A stretch of 64,000 nucleotides of DNA from a virus. The stretch lies in IMG/VR virus record IMGVR_UViG_3300017783_000007, positions 1-64,000 of that record; one strand, 5' to 3'. This document shows, in pieces, positions 51,601 to 61,280 of this stretch. How positions within the stretch are numbered: position 1 is the stretch's first letter; every line of letters begins with the position of its first letter. Under the pieces are notes generated by a model that was not told the DNA's origin, did not search any database, and saw only the letters and a list, made by a program, of their open reading frames with translations. The translations under genes were made by a program, and so were the position numbers.

Positions 51601-54581
51601 GAGGCAGAGGGATCACCTATAGGCGACATTTCTAAGGAAACTCCACTTGGAGGAGGAACAGGCCCGCTCGCCTCTGTAGCAGGTATGTAATCAGTAGTGT
51701 ATGTTGGAATAGATACATCTATTTCATCAAACTTTAGCTCATCATATTGAGTAGCAGATATAGAGTATTTACCTGCTCCATCCTCTGCTAATCCGGCTAC
51801 CCTGAAAGTTTTCAAGTTGCTGCTATCAGAGGTGTCTCTAGTTATAGCCCATATATAGTCTTGCAGTGGGGCTTGCGAAAAAGCACCACTTACAGTAATA
51901 CTACTAGCTGTTGTGCCTGTATTAGTAATATCTTTAACCTCTACACGACTATTCTTACTAAACTGCACATCTATATGATTACCAGCATTATCAAAGTAGT
52001 TTACTGCACTTTCTGCAGTAGGGGGGTTATTTACTAAATCTATGAGATTGTCGTCCTCATCCCTGACCTCGGGAAGAAAAGCTCCTCTAGTGTAAGTGGG
52101 AGGCGTGCCTCCCGTTCCTATAGTGGCGGAATCTTGCGCTAAGTATACTGAGGCACCTGGAAAAATAATATGCAGCTTACAGTCAGTTCCTGCTGTATTT
52201 CCTGGACCAAAGTCTACTTCTCTATCCAAAGCTATAGTGGAGGTCGTACTGCCGGAGGACACTCTTCCAGATGCTTCAATATTTTGATCGTCTTTATCCT
52301 GAATATTGATTATATCACCGGGTCTTAAGAAAGAAGCATTTATACCTGTAGTAAATGAAACAATTTCGGTTTCTTTAGTGTCGGTGTAAAGGTGCCACTC
52401 AGCTAGTCTAGAGGCTTGGGACTCGGACGTGCAGCCAAAGGCTACAATATCCTGGGAAACTACTTTACCTTGCAACACTATGTTTGCCGTGTCTTCTACA
52501 GTAAGAATTGTTTTCTTGTAAAACTCATCAGGATTATTCCATGTAACATTAATTTGGTTAACTCTCGCTCGCTGCCCCGTATAAGTATACTCAAAAACAC
52601 CCTGCTCTACATTAGCCTTAGTAAAGGTATAAACTGCCTCTTTTGGAGAATCCTGTACTCCTACAATCTTACCATCAATCCAAGCTAACATGCCTCGAAA
52701 AGAGCTGGCGAGATCTTTCAGTACTTTGTAACTCTCTTCGATAGTAGATAAGTACACATTGCAGGAGAATCTTGGTTCTTGACCTCCCTTACCGTCAGAA
52801 ACTAGTTCATCACAATATCTTGCAATTTGATAAAGAGAAAACTTATCTATGTCATCTTCACTGATAAACTGTCCTAACCCATAATCCTTGTCAGTAAGTA
52901 TATCATAAAAAACCCATGCAGGATTATTGCAATATACTTTGCGAAAATTAACATGTGTAGGAGAAAGGCTTTCATCCCCCCTAAAAGATCCTGTCCATGG
53001 AACATAGCTATTAGAATCTGCTCCCGCGCTGGTTCTAGTATATTTTGCCGAAGCTGTGCCTGTCTCTTCGCGAGTTATATAGTTACTAGGGACTTTAATT
53101 TTTTTGCCATAAATATGGTAAGATCTGCTGGGAGGGGTTGTAAAATCTTCTGCGGAGTAGCCTACAACTGCATAAGCTGAAGTTGCATAATTAAATTTAT
53201 TTTCTATAATTGCTTCGTAGGAGTCTATAGTTGCATTTAGTACAGCATCATTATCATCACAGTAGTCTTTAACGCCTTCAGGGCTCAGGCGCCTAACTTC
53301 TAGGCTCCACGAACTAAAAGGTTGGTATTTCTTAACGTCGACATCATATGTTGCTATAAACGCAGGGTTATTTCCTTTTTTCTGAATTAATCCAGTATTT
53401 CCGCCATTTGCTACACGCCCTCCTCCCGGATACTTATATAGAGATAGGCCTACACCTCTAGTACTGCTGTTAGCTACAGTAGAAGACCAATTAGGCACAC
53501 TTTGCAAAAAATCACTTCCCCCATAGTCTCTCCCGTGAACTAATACAGAGGTGGCTGAAGAAGCGCCTTCTGTGGTATACTTAAATACTACTTGGAACTC
53601 TGCATAGGCAGTTACATCTTTTCCCTTTGAATCTATATGTCGTAGTCCGCCAGGAAATTTAATATTTACTTTTAGTCTATCTATTTCGCTTGCAGTGTAT
53701 TGCCCTAAGGAGACATTTGAGGATACTAATGCTCCCGCAGAGGGGCTTTGCGTACCCTGTCCAGATGGAGCATTTACTGCATTAACAAGTTTTAGGGGCT
53801 GGTTAACTTGATATACAAAACCCGCACTTTGAGAACTGCCTACTGAACTCTCATACTCCTCACCAAATCGAGTACCTCGAAAAAACGAAGTTTTAACATT
53901 ATCATAAGCTAAATTTTTGCCGGAGTTTTGTATATTGTATATATTGTCGACAGAAGCAGAAGATACTCGTACTATTCCGCCACTAATGCTCGTGGGAACA
54001 CTAGATACAAGGGTTGCGGCTCCATTGTTAGTAATAGAGGATATTTTTATAACTTCATCAACAGTTATGACAGTACCGTTTGCAACACTAGTCTGAGGAA
54101 GGGGCCATATTAGAGCATTAGTAGATGAGTTTATAGTTCTTACAATACCTCGATATTCAGTTCCATCAGGGCCTGCTCCAGGAATACGAACAAAGTATCC
54201 TGCGGACGATAAAACACTAGCACTTCCCCCTCTAGGATCCGAAGTGTGTTTTGATTGAAATAATGCGGAGTTTACATTAACTCTTGCAAGACCTCTAGGG
54301 AGCGCTCCTGCAAGGGTGGAACTTCCGCCACCCCCTTTTATTTCTAAATACCTATCTCCGTCATTTAAATCTATGTCTGCAAATAAGCTTCCCGCACCCG
54401 TAACGGAAGTACCAGAAATATTTGCAGTAGAAGACCTACCTGTAATATTGCCGTTTGCATCATCAAGAAGAGCAGTGCCATTTAGATACACACTAGCTTG
54501 CCCATTAACTAGGCCCCCTATTTCACCACACGCAATTAAATCTACAATACTAGCGTGTTGATTTTCATATATTGCTGGCAT
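48621..54581 (-). CDS. Lambda gpJ-like host-specificity / central tail-tip protein
   Basis: 1,986 residues from ATG 54581 (an in-frame ATG at 54611 lies inside the upstream gene). GAGGGGGG in the end of the gpI-like gene supplies the ribosome-binding site. The N terminus ENQHASIVDLIACGEIGGLVNG parallels gpJ (VIDAISEGPIEG). The phage-tail hub region is about 600-800 (NPAWVFYDILTDKDYGLG, RVNQINVTWNNP, FLRPGDIINIQD). An FN3 domain follows (about 1030-1120, with VAAGSYTVKVRTVNTLGAKS), then a long C-terminal region. That region has a 181-residue tandem duplication with short Gly-X-Y spacers. Lambda gpJ is 1,132 residues; the extra length is C-terminal. It contacts the host receptor. Confidence 0.93.
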   Translation of the reverse strand: MPAIYENQHASIVDLIACGEIGGLVNGQASVYLNGTALLDDANGNITGRSSTANISGTSVTGAGSLFADIDLNDGDRYLEIKGGGGSSTLAGALPRGLARVNVNSALFQSKHTSDPRGGSASVLSSAGYFVRIPGAGPDGTEYRGIVRTINSSTNALIWPLPQTSVANGTVITVDEVIKISSITNNGAATLVSSVPTSISGGIVRVSSASVDNIYNIQNSGKNLAYDNVKTSFFRGTRFGEEYESSVGSSQSAGFVYQVNQPLKLVNAVNAPSGQGTQSPSAGALVSSNVSLGQYTASEIDRLKVNIKFPGGLRHIDSKGKDVTAYAEFQVVFKYTTEGASSATSVLVHGRDYGGSDFLQSVPNWSSTVANSSTRGVGLSLYKYPGGGRVANGGNTGLIQKKGNNPAFIATYDVDVKKYQPFSSWSLEVRRLSPEGVKDYCDDNDAVLNATIDSYEAIIENKFNYATSAYAVVGYSAEDFTTPPSRSYHIYGKKIKVPSNYITREETGTASAKYTRTSAGADSNSYVPWTGSFRGDESLSPTHVNFRKVYCNNPAWVFYDILTDKDYGLGQFISEDDIDKFSLYQIARYCDELVSDGKGGQEPRFSCNVYLSTIEESYKVLKDLASSFRGMLAWIDGKIVGVQDSPKEAVYTFTKANVEQGVFEYTYTGQRARVNQINVTWNNPDEFYKKTILTVEDTANIVLQGKVVSQDIVAFGCTSESQASRLAEWHLYTDTKETEIVSFTTGINASFLRPGDIINIQDKDDQNIEASGRVSSGSTTSTIALDREVDFGPGNTAGTDCKLHIIFPGASVYLAQDSATIGTGGTPPTYTRGAFLPEVRDEDDNLIDLVNNPPTAESAVNYFDNAGNHIDVQFSKNSRVEVKDITNTGTTASSITVSGAFSQAPLQDYIWAITRDTSDSSNLKTFRVAGLAEDGAGKYSISATQYDELKFDEIDVSIPTYTTDYIPATEASGPVPPPSGVSLEMSPIGDPSASGQTSAYQGIIGWTPPTETYTDSSGSLRTRNYRFIERFEISHDLLPNGSGPANMTTVEAPKGSTSFAISNVAAGSYTVKVRTVNTLGAKSAWEIANVAISSPLISTGNIQSVAQGGDLSAPFNFNSTTGVFTINSRNFRFTPPAAAPIVFSNATSAQRTESFSGMSSSDTMYLYFDSSSSTNPLRSFVVHTDETVEDIDGNETEASYFKERAASNNGLLNVSGTVSTVSGSDRLIGSSTTFTDISEGQLIKVTSAGAPGTETAAAEYKLVRRVISDTELQAGSPFTRTVSGVNIYTPAFNPDKGADAILGEVTFSSGEYSFDPYLSSAQPKGGYSALLGHESHVFQADPAGNVSSVAGADFTVNVFNGDIRYYYDNSSDPADNTYTVGTVTQSPSNGLTLSTGTVGSSPALDFEVDITAVLSSNDSGTLSIPITINHGGPVFNKTFSYSKARAGIIGSNGTKTALVYAYQRSSSAITSNPGAVTVSLETGQITTGTLANSWSKTIPSGTAPLYVVAASAAGTGTSDTIGATEWSSPVILVQNGQAGDPGLNSATVRIYKRNNSSTSSGSLPSGNTTYTFSSGNISFTTSNGWTSTVPSTGGGYLWTSQATAASTTSSDTIASSEWAASSLIAQDGSDGPAGTKTALVYAYQRSSSAITSNPGSVEVSLQTGKITTTSLSNGWQKDIPSGNSALYIVAAVASGTGTSDTVGSGEWSSPVILSQNGEDGIDGFNSATVRIYKKNNSSSSSGSLPSGNTTYTFSSGNISFTTANGWSSNIPSTGGAYLWTSQAAAISRLSSDTIASSEWAPSSLLAQDGTDGAAGLRTVQGYLYYEKSSGSVPTPTGNLYTFSTGVVSGGNINDNGTTNCWRNSPRPQVPTSSNTHHTIRYFGTETTAGSSSFNVTYSSIVAYTNFTGVVTFSNGTFSSGPTAINGATAATSIDGANIKTGSIDAEQLTISSTASSASTMFFDGSNTRIDIKDSNNVLRVRLGKLT
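49187..50230 (-). repeat. 181-residue tandem duplication in the gpJ-like protein
   Basis: Alternating modules (TKTALVYAYQRSSSAITS... and NSATVRIYK[RK]NNSS...) occur twice with a period of 543 bp. Short collagen-like spacers such as QDGSDGPAG separate them. Confidence 0.9.
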
Positions 54582-54583
54582 AA

Positions 54584-55234
54584 TTAAAGACCCCCCTCTA
54601 TAAAGGTCCATCGAGACCCTGTGTCAATATTTTTCGCATACTCTGCACCCCCTGTGTAGGATACACTTATAGGCATGCCTCCTACTATAAGTTCTCCATA
54701 CGCTACCGGAACAGGGAGCCCTTGCGATATCGTATTTTGTGGACCATTAAATAAATAAGAAGGATCTGTGCCTTCGTCTGTCTGAGGACCAGGTGCTAAT
54801 AGTTGTGTTATTCCAGCAATTGCTAGATTGACAGCGACCATGGTCAGCCCTACAGTCGCTGACGCAACGAGAGCACCTTGTGTACTTGTGCCAGTTAATG
54901 CAGCAGTAAACGAGCCTGGTAGCAGAATAGCAACAGTTATAATTGCAATTGCTGCTAAAATCTTAGATCCGGCACTCTTTGAACCTGCAGGAACTTCAGT
55001 AATAATTATATCTTCATTATTTAAGGATAAAAGCATCTCTTCAGGCTCTTCTAAAAACTCCTCACCTCTTTGTATCTCAAATCCTACCCCGGCTTCCGCG
55101 GCATCTACTAGGTATTTTCTAAACCCAGGAGTCTGACAATCTATTAGTCTAAAAATATCTCTAATATTAGAGCACTCGGCCTCCCAATGTGGACCAAATT
55201 TTTCTATTCCTCCAACTAAATAAACTGATTGCAT
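54584..55234 (-). CDS. Lambda gpI-like tail assembly protein
   Basis: 216 residues. Hallmarks: VYLVGGIEKFGPHWEAE at the start, a central hydrophobic Ala/Gly-rich region (about 85-145, ILAAIAIITVAILLPG and LTMVAVNLAIAGITQLLAPG) and the C-terminal NGPQNTISQGLPVPVAYGEL...GGMPISVSY. This matches the phage_tail_I family (lambda gpI, 223 residues), required for initiating the tail tip. It overlaps gpK by 19 bases and its end carries the ribosome-binding site for gpJ. Confidence 0.92.
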   Translation of the reverse strand: MQSVYLVGGIEKFGPHWEAECSNIRDIFRLIDCQTPGFRKYLVDAAEAGVGFEIQRGEEFLEEPEEMLLSLNNEDIIITEVPAGSKSAGSKILAAIAIITVAILLPGSFTAALTGTSTQGALVASATVGLTMVAVNLAIAGITQLLAPGPQTDEGTDPSYLFNGPQNTISQGLPVPVAYGELIVGGMPISVSYTGGAEYAKNIDTGSRWTFIEGGL

Positions 55235-55935
55235 CTTACTATCCTATGTAAATGTATACCCCATCCTGAGTGTAAAGACTCTCTGCAAGAAAGCCTATTA
55301 ACAGCATGGTGTAAAAACATATCTTCTCCTATATATACTCCACAATGGTTGGGTACATTTGAAAATACTTTAAAAATTAGCGCGTCTCCTATCTTAGGAG
55401 AATCCACTTCTGTAAATCCGTATGACTCAAATAAGTCATCAAAATAATTAAACCCTTTTTCCCACCAGTCGTCTTCAAATACAGTTTTTGGCAACTCAAT
55501 ATTATACGTTTCGCTATAATAGTCCCTAAGTAGAGAGTAGCAGTCATACTTTCCAAATAAATAGTCTCTTCCTAATAAGGGCTGTCTTATCTTGGGTGGT
55601 GTGTATACAAATTTATCTACATCAGGTAAAGAATATATAATATAGGGTATTTCCAAGAAGTCACTGGCTTTTATATCAGATTCGCTAGGCTCACAAGAAG
55701 CATCAGGATGACTATGTACTATAGCTTGGACATCCCCTAGTAGAGCTGCTTTTGCATAATCCTTTGGAGAAATTACAAAATCTTCTTTAGGGTTTTCCGC
55801 AACATTCTCACAATGCCTCCAGACTAGCTTACCTCTTTTATTCAGTAATAATCCACAGCCCTCATTTGGGTAGTCATTAAATAAATCTTGTACTATTTCT
55901 TTATCTACGCTGTCTAGCACCTGGAAATCCTCCAA
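55216..55935 (-). CDS. Lambda gpK-like tail assembly protease (JAMM + NlpC/P60)
   Basis: 239 residues. The N-terminal JAMM/MPN metalloprotease domain has IVHSHPDASCEPSESD (about 72-87), with two His and the Ser/Asp of the JAMM motif, and the upstream Glu in NEGCGLLL. The C-terminal NlpC/P60 peptidoglycan hydrolase domain has the catalytic Cys in GKYDCYSLLRDYY (about 131), and His residues in NHCGVYIGEDMFLHHA. It acts in tail-tip assembly and possibly local cell-wall degradation. It overlaps gpL by 35 bases. Confidence 0.93.
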   Translation of the reverse strand: MEDFQVLDSVDKEIVQDLFNDYPNEGCGLLLNKRGKLVWRHCENVAENPKEDFVISPKDYAKAALLGDVQAIVHSHPDASCEPSESDIKASDFLEIPYIIYSLPDVDKFVYTPPKIRQPLLGRDYLFGKYDCYSLLRDYYSETYNIELPKTVFEDDWWEKGFNYFDDLFESYGFTEVDSPKIGDALIFKVFSNVPNHCGVYIGEDMFLHHAVNRLSCRESLHSGWGIHLHRIVRCNQFI

Positions 55936-57055
55936 AAGGTAATGCTATGTTTGCTTCAGTAATCGCTATTCCCCCAGTTACACTACTATGCTCTCGTGCG
56001 TTGAATCTAAGAGAGCAGGACTTTATTTTCTTTCCACAGATATCACCTTCCGTCCAATATATACCTTCTTTAATAGTATCATGGCTGCCCCCAGTTTGGG
56101 TGAATTTATTGACTTGCCAAAGTTTTCCTGAGGATAAAATATAGTTACTATATCTACTGTCCCTATACGAATAATAAGTAGTTGAGGATGAATAGTTAGA
56201 GTATACTCGTACTCGTCTCCAACTAGCACTTGCATCATTAGGAGAAGTAGAAGTGGCTGAAAGTGCTTGCCAATAAGCTGTAACAGTTTGATTACTAGAA
56301 GATGTTTTTGTTACTTGTACTTGAGTTTCATTAGTAATGTAGTAAGCTCCCTCAGTCGAGGTACCAGAGAATACAGACATACCGCTAAATATAGAGGCAG
56401 GCACAATATACTCATCAAATTTATTCATAAAAATTTTGTCTACATCTGTAGCAATTAATTTTTGATCCCAAGTACAGCCTCCTATCTTGTCTTGCCTTTG
56501 AACATTGGAAGAAGCACCTCTATATTTAAAGGGGCAGGCGCCTCCAATAATTACCCTTCTAGGAAGCGTAATGCCGGCTAGATCAAAGGGGGCTGCTAGT
56601 TCAAAAGTGACAACAATAGCCGTTTTCGACTTTATCCTATCTATTACATAAGTCGCTTTCGGAAATTCTACTGGGGCGTTCCCTGACCCAGAGTCCCCAG
56701 TACCTCCAACTAAATATTTCTCTAAAGTTGTTCTTCTAGTAAGTCTCTTTCCTATTAACTCTTCAAAACCCAATCCCCCTATCTCGTTAGAGAATATCGA
56801 GCCTAAATTTGCTACAGATATCTCAGGTCTAGCATATGACCCGTCTGAAGACACCTCAATACCCTCCATCTCTATAGGAATGGCTACGTATGTGAGTATA
56901 TTTCCTTCCGAATTTCTAAACTCTATATCATCACTATTTTCATCCACTCCCGCATGGAAGTGTGCAAAAGACCCCGGAGCATACTCTAGGTCATATAAAT
57001 GTATATATCCGGAGTTTATCTCTTGTTTCTGAACATCTTTAATTAGGTCACTCAT
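55901..57055 (-). CDS. Lambda gpL-like minor tail protein with internal insertion
   Basis: 384 residues against 232 in lambda. The N-terminal domain (YIHLYDLEY, IEMEGIEVSSDGSYARPEISVAN) and the four cysteines that bind an Fe-S cluster in lambda gpL are present: GACPF, GGCTW, DICGKK and KSCSLRF. Between the second and third cysteines lies an insertion of about 140 residues, rich in Ser/Thr/Tyr (e.g. SNYSSSTTYYSYRDSRYSNY), that looks like an added surface domain. The C-terminal end ALPFGGFPGAR is typical. It is a tail-tip component between gpM and gpK. Confidence 0.9.
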   Translation of the reverse strand: MSDLIKDVQKQEINSGYIHLYDLEYAPGSFAHFHAGVDENSDDIEFRNSEGNILTYVAIPIEMEGIEVSSDGSYARPEISVANLGSIFSNEIGGLGFEELIGKRLTRRTTLEKYLVGGTGDSGSGNAPVEFPKATYVIDRIKSKTAIVVTFELAAPFDLAGITLPRRVIIGGACPFKYRGASSNVQRQDKIGGCTWDQKLIATDVDKIFMNKFDEYIVPASIFSGMSVFSGTSTEGAYYITNETQVQVTKTSSSNQTVTAYWQALSATSTSPNDASASWRRVRVYSNYSSSTTYYSYRDSRYSNYILSSGKLWQVNKFTQTGGSHDTIKEGIYWTEGDICGKKIKSCSLRFNAREHSSVTGGIAITEANIALPFGGFPGARQRR

Positions 57056-57426
57056 GCTTCGTAAACCCTTCTAATCGTAGCTGTGCAGGAATAAAAATCA
57101 TTATTATTGTAAGAGACACTAAATGTATCAACTACAGCCTTAATCGTAGTCTCTGATCCTGATGAATTAGTGTCAGGAACTGTAAAGCTAAAAGCGGTGA
57201 CTCCCTCTTTTGCACTAAAAAAGGATGCTATATCGTCTATCTCTGCTTTTGGTCTATTATTGAAGGAAACAGAGTATTCCTCTCTTAAATTATTTATACC
57301 AGCAACCGCCCTCTGCTCATATCCGTCTCCAAAAGAAATTCTATTCACATGAGGAGTAACAGTCCTAGCCATTGTTCTATCAGGAATTCTTCGTGCATTA
57401 CCTAAATCTAAAAATCCTAGTGCCAT
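57052..57426 (-). CDS. Lambda gpM-like minor tail protein
   Basis: 124 residues with VTPHVNRISFGDGYEQRAVAG, then the segment EYSVSFNNRPKAEIDDIASF, FFSAKEGVTAFSFTVPD. This matches the Phage_min_tail (gpM, 109 residues) family, a distal tail-like component. It overlaps the gpL start by four bases and the tape-measure stop by one base, so translation is coupled. Confidence 0.9.
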   Translation of the reverse strand: MALGFLDLGNARRIPDRTMARTVTPHVNRISFGDGYEQRAVAGINNLREEYSVSFNNRPKAEIDDIASFFSAKEGVTAFSFTVPDTNSSGSETTIKAVVDTFSVSYNNNDFYSCTATIRRVYEA

Positions 57427-60400
57427 TACGCTGCTCCATATCTACTAAGTATACCGCCCGGACGTTTTTGCTTATGCAGCTCTTCTTGAACCACACTAGC
57501 AACAACTTTTCCTAAAGCGGCTGCTTGATTCTGTTGGGATGCTTCATTTTGCGTGCTACTTGCATTCCCCTGATTATCAATATTAATATTAATTCCAATA
57601 GTATTATTAGAGGTACCCCCTCCTGTCATTTCTACGGGAATGGCATTACCATTAGGCAAAGGAACAACTGCTTCAGTTCCATGTAAAATTGCTGGGTACC
57701 CTGCGTTTCTTCCTCTTGCTATGCCGCCCTCTGAGTAGCCTTTTGCAATACCACCATATCGACGACTTGCGAATCCTATGCTCTTGGTAGCGTTAGCAAC
57801 TTGTGCGCTTGCACCAGCACTTGCCTGATTAGCTAAATTTTGAGTGGGGGCTACTGTAGTACCCACTCCTCCAAAAGCAGCAAGTAGTAATCTTGCAACA
57901 AGCATTTCAGACACAATTCTTGAGATAATTCTTAATACGCTAAGTCCCATATTTGCAAATGCTTGCTTAACAGTCATAGTTCCTTGAACCAATCCATCTA
58001 AGCCGTTAGTAAGTCCTTGGGTTAAGCCGTCTCTTAATCTTTCTTGCATGTTTATTAAAACATTCAAAGATTCTTGCTGTTTAATCTGCTCCTCAATAAG
58101 AGCTATTTGAGTAGAATCCATAACTACTCCAGCATTCTTTTGTCTCAGTATTTCATCATTTATTTTTTGTTGAATTCCGCTCATAGAAAACATTTGAGAC
58201 TGTACCCTCAAATTTTCTGTTGTTCCCAGCAGTTTATTACGTTCTACTTCTTCTAGACGCTGTGATATATCTAACTGCTGGCGAGTATTAAGTAAAGTCT
58301 TTTGAATTGAAGCTTCCTGAGCTAGTAGATTGGTTAATTTTACTTGATCCGCTTCTTCCTTTTTATTACTTTCTTTTTGGATCTCTCCACTAATCGCTTT
58401 TTCTTTTAGCTTTAAATTATTAATGTTTTGCTGCAATAAAAGTTCTTGCGCGGCCCTTGCCTCTCTAGCATTCGCAATAGAGCCCTTGCCTGCGCTCTGG
58501 CCGAGCCCTGCTTTAATAAGCTGAATTTTTTGCTCAGTGGTAGTAATCTCATTTAGAACATTTAATCGCTGACGCTCTATATTATTTAGTTTTTCGGCTA
58601 AATCTATTCCTGTTATTTGCTCGTCAACTATTAACTGTCGTTGATTTAATTGCTGTTCTCCAATGTGAAGGCTGTCCCTTGCTCTTGCTAAACCTATGGC
58701 TGCTTCAGTTACTGCCAGTGATCCCTCTTTGCCGCTGCTTTTAATTGCGGTCTCTAATGCCGCTTCGGCTATCAACTCTTTATTTTTTAATTCTAAAACT
58801 TTATTAGAAAGCGAGATAGTAGTTTGCTGTGCCATCACTCTTTGATTAGCAAAAGATCTATCAGTTTTATTTACGGTAGCTAGTGCCCTATTATTATTTA
58901 AGATTTCCGTTTCATTCTGTCTTATAGTACCTATTCTTTTTTCCAGAGCTTTTTGAAAGTTTGCTGCCTCTGTACTTTGAGCCTTAAGCCTGGCAATAGT
59001 ATCTTTATCTTGTGCCGCTTCAGTCTGCCCTCTTTGCTCTGCTAGAGCTATATCTTTTTCTAAGACTTTGACTGCACTCTGGGCTGATCTTTTTCTTGAA
59101 TTATTGCGTCTGCCGGCCGCAATAAGCTCTGCGTCTGCTGCTTTTTTCTGCTCTCTAAGAGAAGCTAGAGTGTTAGCATTTGTAGTTTTTCTAACGGCAC
59201 TTTCAGCTTCTAGGCCTTTCAGTGCGTCTTTGGAGGTGTCGACCAACCTAGATACGCTCTGCGATAACTTATCATAAGGGGATACTGCAACTGCTCCAGT
59301 TATAGAAGATAGCTGCGCTTTAAAGTCTTTCTGTACTTGGCTAAGTGCCTCTAAAGCTTGCCCATACCCTCGAAGCTCTACATCTAGTTTTCTATATTGT
59401 TGAGCACTTTTTTCACTAATTGACCCTGTCTGCTCTAGCTCTATTGAAAGGGCTTTAAAAGCAGGATTAACTTTTTCTAATTCGGAAGTGGTTTTTTCGA
59501 TACTTTCTTTTAATTTATTAAATTCATCACTACCCGCCTCTAGCTTTTGTAGTTTATTTACTTCAGCAATAAATAAAGGAATATTAACTGTAGCAAGAGC
59601 TCTTCCTGTTTGAGTTGCTTGTTGAGTTAAATCAACCAAACCTTCCGCTCTAGTTTGATTAATTTTTGACAAAAATTCAGCTGTCTCACTTAATCTATCA
59701 TTTGTTCTTTCTAATTCTTCATTTAGCTTACTTGCAGCGTCCTCTGTTCCAAATAAAAAGTTATACGCTTCTTTGCCTAAATCAAAAAGTAAAAATGCCA
59801 TTCCTACAAAAGAGGCAAGCTTAAATGCTTTATCAATCCCCTTTACTGCAAGTACGCCCGCGCGTTGAATCATCCCAAAAGCACCAACTCCAACAACTCC
59901 AACCGCTCTATAACCTACTTTTAGTCGTGCAAAAGCTCTTGTTTTCAAAGTCACCTGCTTTTTCATCTGCTCGTCAACTATTTGGGTTCTAATTGTATAA
60001 GACTTTCGTAAATCTGCAACCTGTGCTGCATTATACCCTTTTAGCTTTCCCGTTATTACCTTGCCAGTATCATCTATATTTTTTTCTGCAGAATCTAAAA
60101 TTCTTTTTGCGGAGGCTCCGGCTCTTTTATCATCAGTATTACCGGACAAGAAATCAATCCCACCCTTACCACTTTTTGCGCCTGCAGTATCAGGACTTAG
60201 TGCTTTCTTACTAAGTTTATTGGCTCTTTTCAGCGCTTTTTCTTGAGTATCACTTAGCTTTTCTACTTCTTCTCTCTGTTCCTGCAGAACTTTTTTAGAT
60301 CTAATAAAAGCTATGTTTGCTGACCTTGCTGCTTTTTTACTGCTATCGGCCCAGTCATCCAGTGAGGGCAGAATGCTTTTTGTTATAGGAATTGCAAAAA

Positions 60401-61280
60401 GAGCCAAAGATGCTACTAGAGCATTTGTATTTTCTGTTAAAAATTTTAAAGCAGGAGTTAGAGTATTGATTACCCCTACCTTTAATACATTCACCAAGTC
60501 ATCAAAAGATTTTGTAAACTGAGAAACAACAAAAGCGTCATCCCCCATAATTTCTCCAAGGCGCCCAAACTTTTTATCGGCTTCTTCAAGCACAAAATTA
60601 GTTACTGCCTGAGTTCTTTGAAAGGCATTCAAATCGTTAGCAGCAAGCCCTATACTAGCGGCATACTCTTCTGTAGCAGGCTTTAGTCTAAGAATAATAC
60701 CTAGTTCGTCTAAAAGTTCTGGTTCTGCTTTTGTTGTACCACGGATTAAACGATTAAAAGAATCAGTTAAATCTCTACCTAGGGCAACGGAAGAGTTCTG
60801 GGCAGCTTTTGCAAGACCCTCGAGTTGACCCGCTGTTAAGCCTGCAGCACTACCTATGGCTGTTGCTGATGCAGCTTCTTGATACTTTAACTGTCCGCTG
60901 GTTGCAGCTTGTAACGATTTAGTAATACCAGCAAAGTTTGTGCCAGTAACAGCTCCATAAATTTCTTGAGATTCTATAAGATTTTTGTAGTTGGAAGCAC
61001 TGGACAGGAATTGGAAAGCTGCACTAACAGCGAATACCTGGGCAGCCAAAGTAGCGTAGGCAGGAACTAATCCTCCGGATATTCCTTGAGCCATTTTGGA
61101 AAAGTTTTTGGTACCATTTGCAGATGCCTGAGCAGCTCCCTTAAGACGCCTGTCCGCAGTAAGACCCCCTTTACCTGCTTCATTTAAGGCTATTCCAAGT
61201 TTTTTTGCGCTTACAGCTACTCTTTCTGTAGTACCTTTGTCATCAACTACTACATCTATATATATTTTATTCTTGGCCAT
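57426..61280 (-). CDS. Tail tape-measure protein
   Basis: 1,284 residues. A short beta-strand start (KIYIDVVVDDKGTTERV) is followed by an Ala-rich hydrophobic helix region (about 75-110) and long coiled-coil stretches of Lys/Glu/Gln/Ala-rich sequence (about 540-1080). Membrane-like helices lie near 470-505 (FVGMAFLLFDLG) and near 1150-1180. The C terminus has the typical GYSEGGIARGRNAGYPAILHG and EAVVPLPNG segments found in tape measures. By the known ratio of about 0.15 nm per residue the tail would be roughly 190 nm. It is preceded by the G/GT chaperones, which bind it during assembly. Confidence 0.95.
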   Translation of the reverse strand: MAKNKIYIDVVVDDKGTTERVAVSAKKLGIALNEAGKGGLTADRRLKGAAQASANGTKNFSKMAQGISGGLVPAYATLAAQVFAVSAAFQFLSSASNYKNLIESQEIYGAVTGTNFAGITKSLQAATSGQLKYQEAASATAIGSAAGLTAGQLEGLAKAAQNSSVALGRDLTDSFNRLIRGTTKAEPELLDELGIILRLKPATEEYAASIGLAANDLNAFQRTQAVTNFVLEEADKKFGRLGEIMGDDAFVVSQFTKSFDDLVNVLKVGVINTLTPALKFLTENTNALVASLALFAIPITKSILPSLDDWADSSKKAARSANIAFIRSKKVLQEQREEVEKLSDTQEKALKRANKLSKKALSPDTAGAKSGKGGIDFLSGNTDDKRAGASAKRILDSAEKNIDDTGKVITGKLKGYNAAQVADLRKSYTIRTQIVDEQMKKQVTLKTRAFARLKVGYRAVGVVGVGAFGMIQRAGVLAVKGIDKAFKLASFVGMAFLLFDLGKEAYNFLFGTEDAASKLNEELERTNDRLSETAEFLSKINQTRAEGLVDLTQQATQTGRALATVNIPLFIAEVNKLQKLEAGSDEFNKLKESIEKTTSELEKVNPAFKALSIELEQTGSISEKSAQQYRKLDVELRGYGQALEALSQVQKDFKAQLSSITGAVAVSPYDKLSQSVSRLVDTSKDALKGLEAESAVRKTTNANTLASLREQKKAADAELIAAGRRNNSRKRSAQSAVKVLEKDIALAEQRGQTEAAQDKDTIARLKAQSTEAANFQKALEKRIGTIRQNETEILNNNRALATVNKTDRSFANQRVMAQQTTISLSNKVLELKNKELIAEAALETAIKSSGKEGSLAVTEAAIGLARARDSLHIGEQQLNQRQLIVDEQITGIDLAEKLNNIERQRLNVLNEITTTEQKIQLIKAGLGQSAGKGSIANAREARAAQELLLQQNINNLKLKEKAISGEIQKESNKKEEADQVKLTNLLAQEASIQKTLLNTRQQLDISQRLEEVERNKLLGTTENLRVQSQMFSMSGIQQKINDEILRQKNAGVVMDSTQIALIEEQIKQQESLNVLINMQERLRDGLTQGLTNGLDGLVQGTMTVKQAFANMGLSVLRIISRIVSEMLVARLLLAAFGGVGTTVAPTQNLANQASAGASAQVANATKSIGFASRRYGGIAKGYSEGGIARGRNAGYPAILHGTEAVVPLPNGNAIPVEMTGGGTSNNTIGININIDNQGNASSTQNEASQQNQAAALGKVVASVVQEELHKQKRPGGILSRYGAA

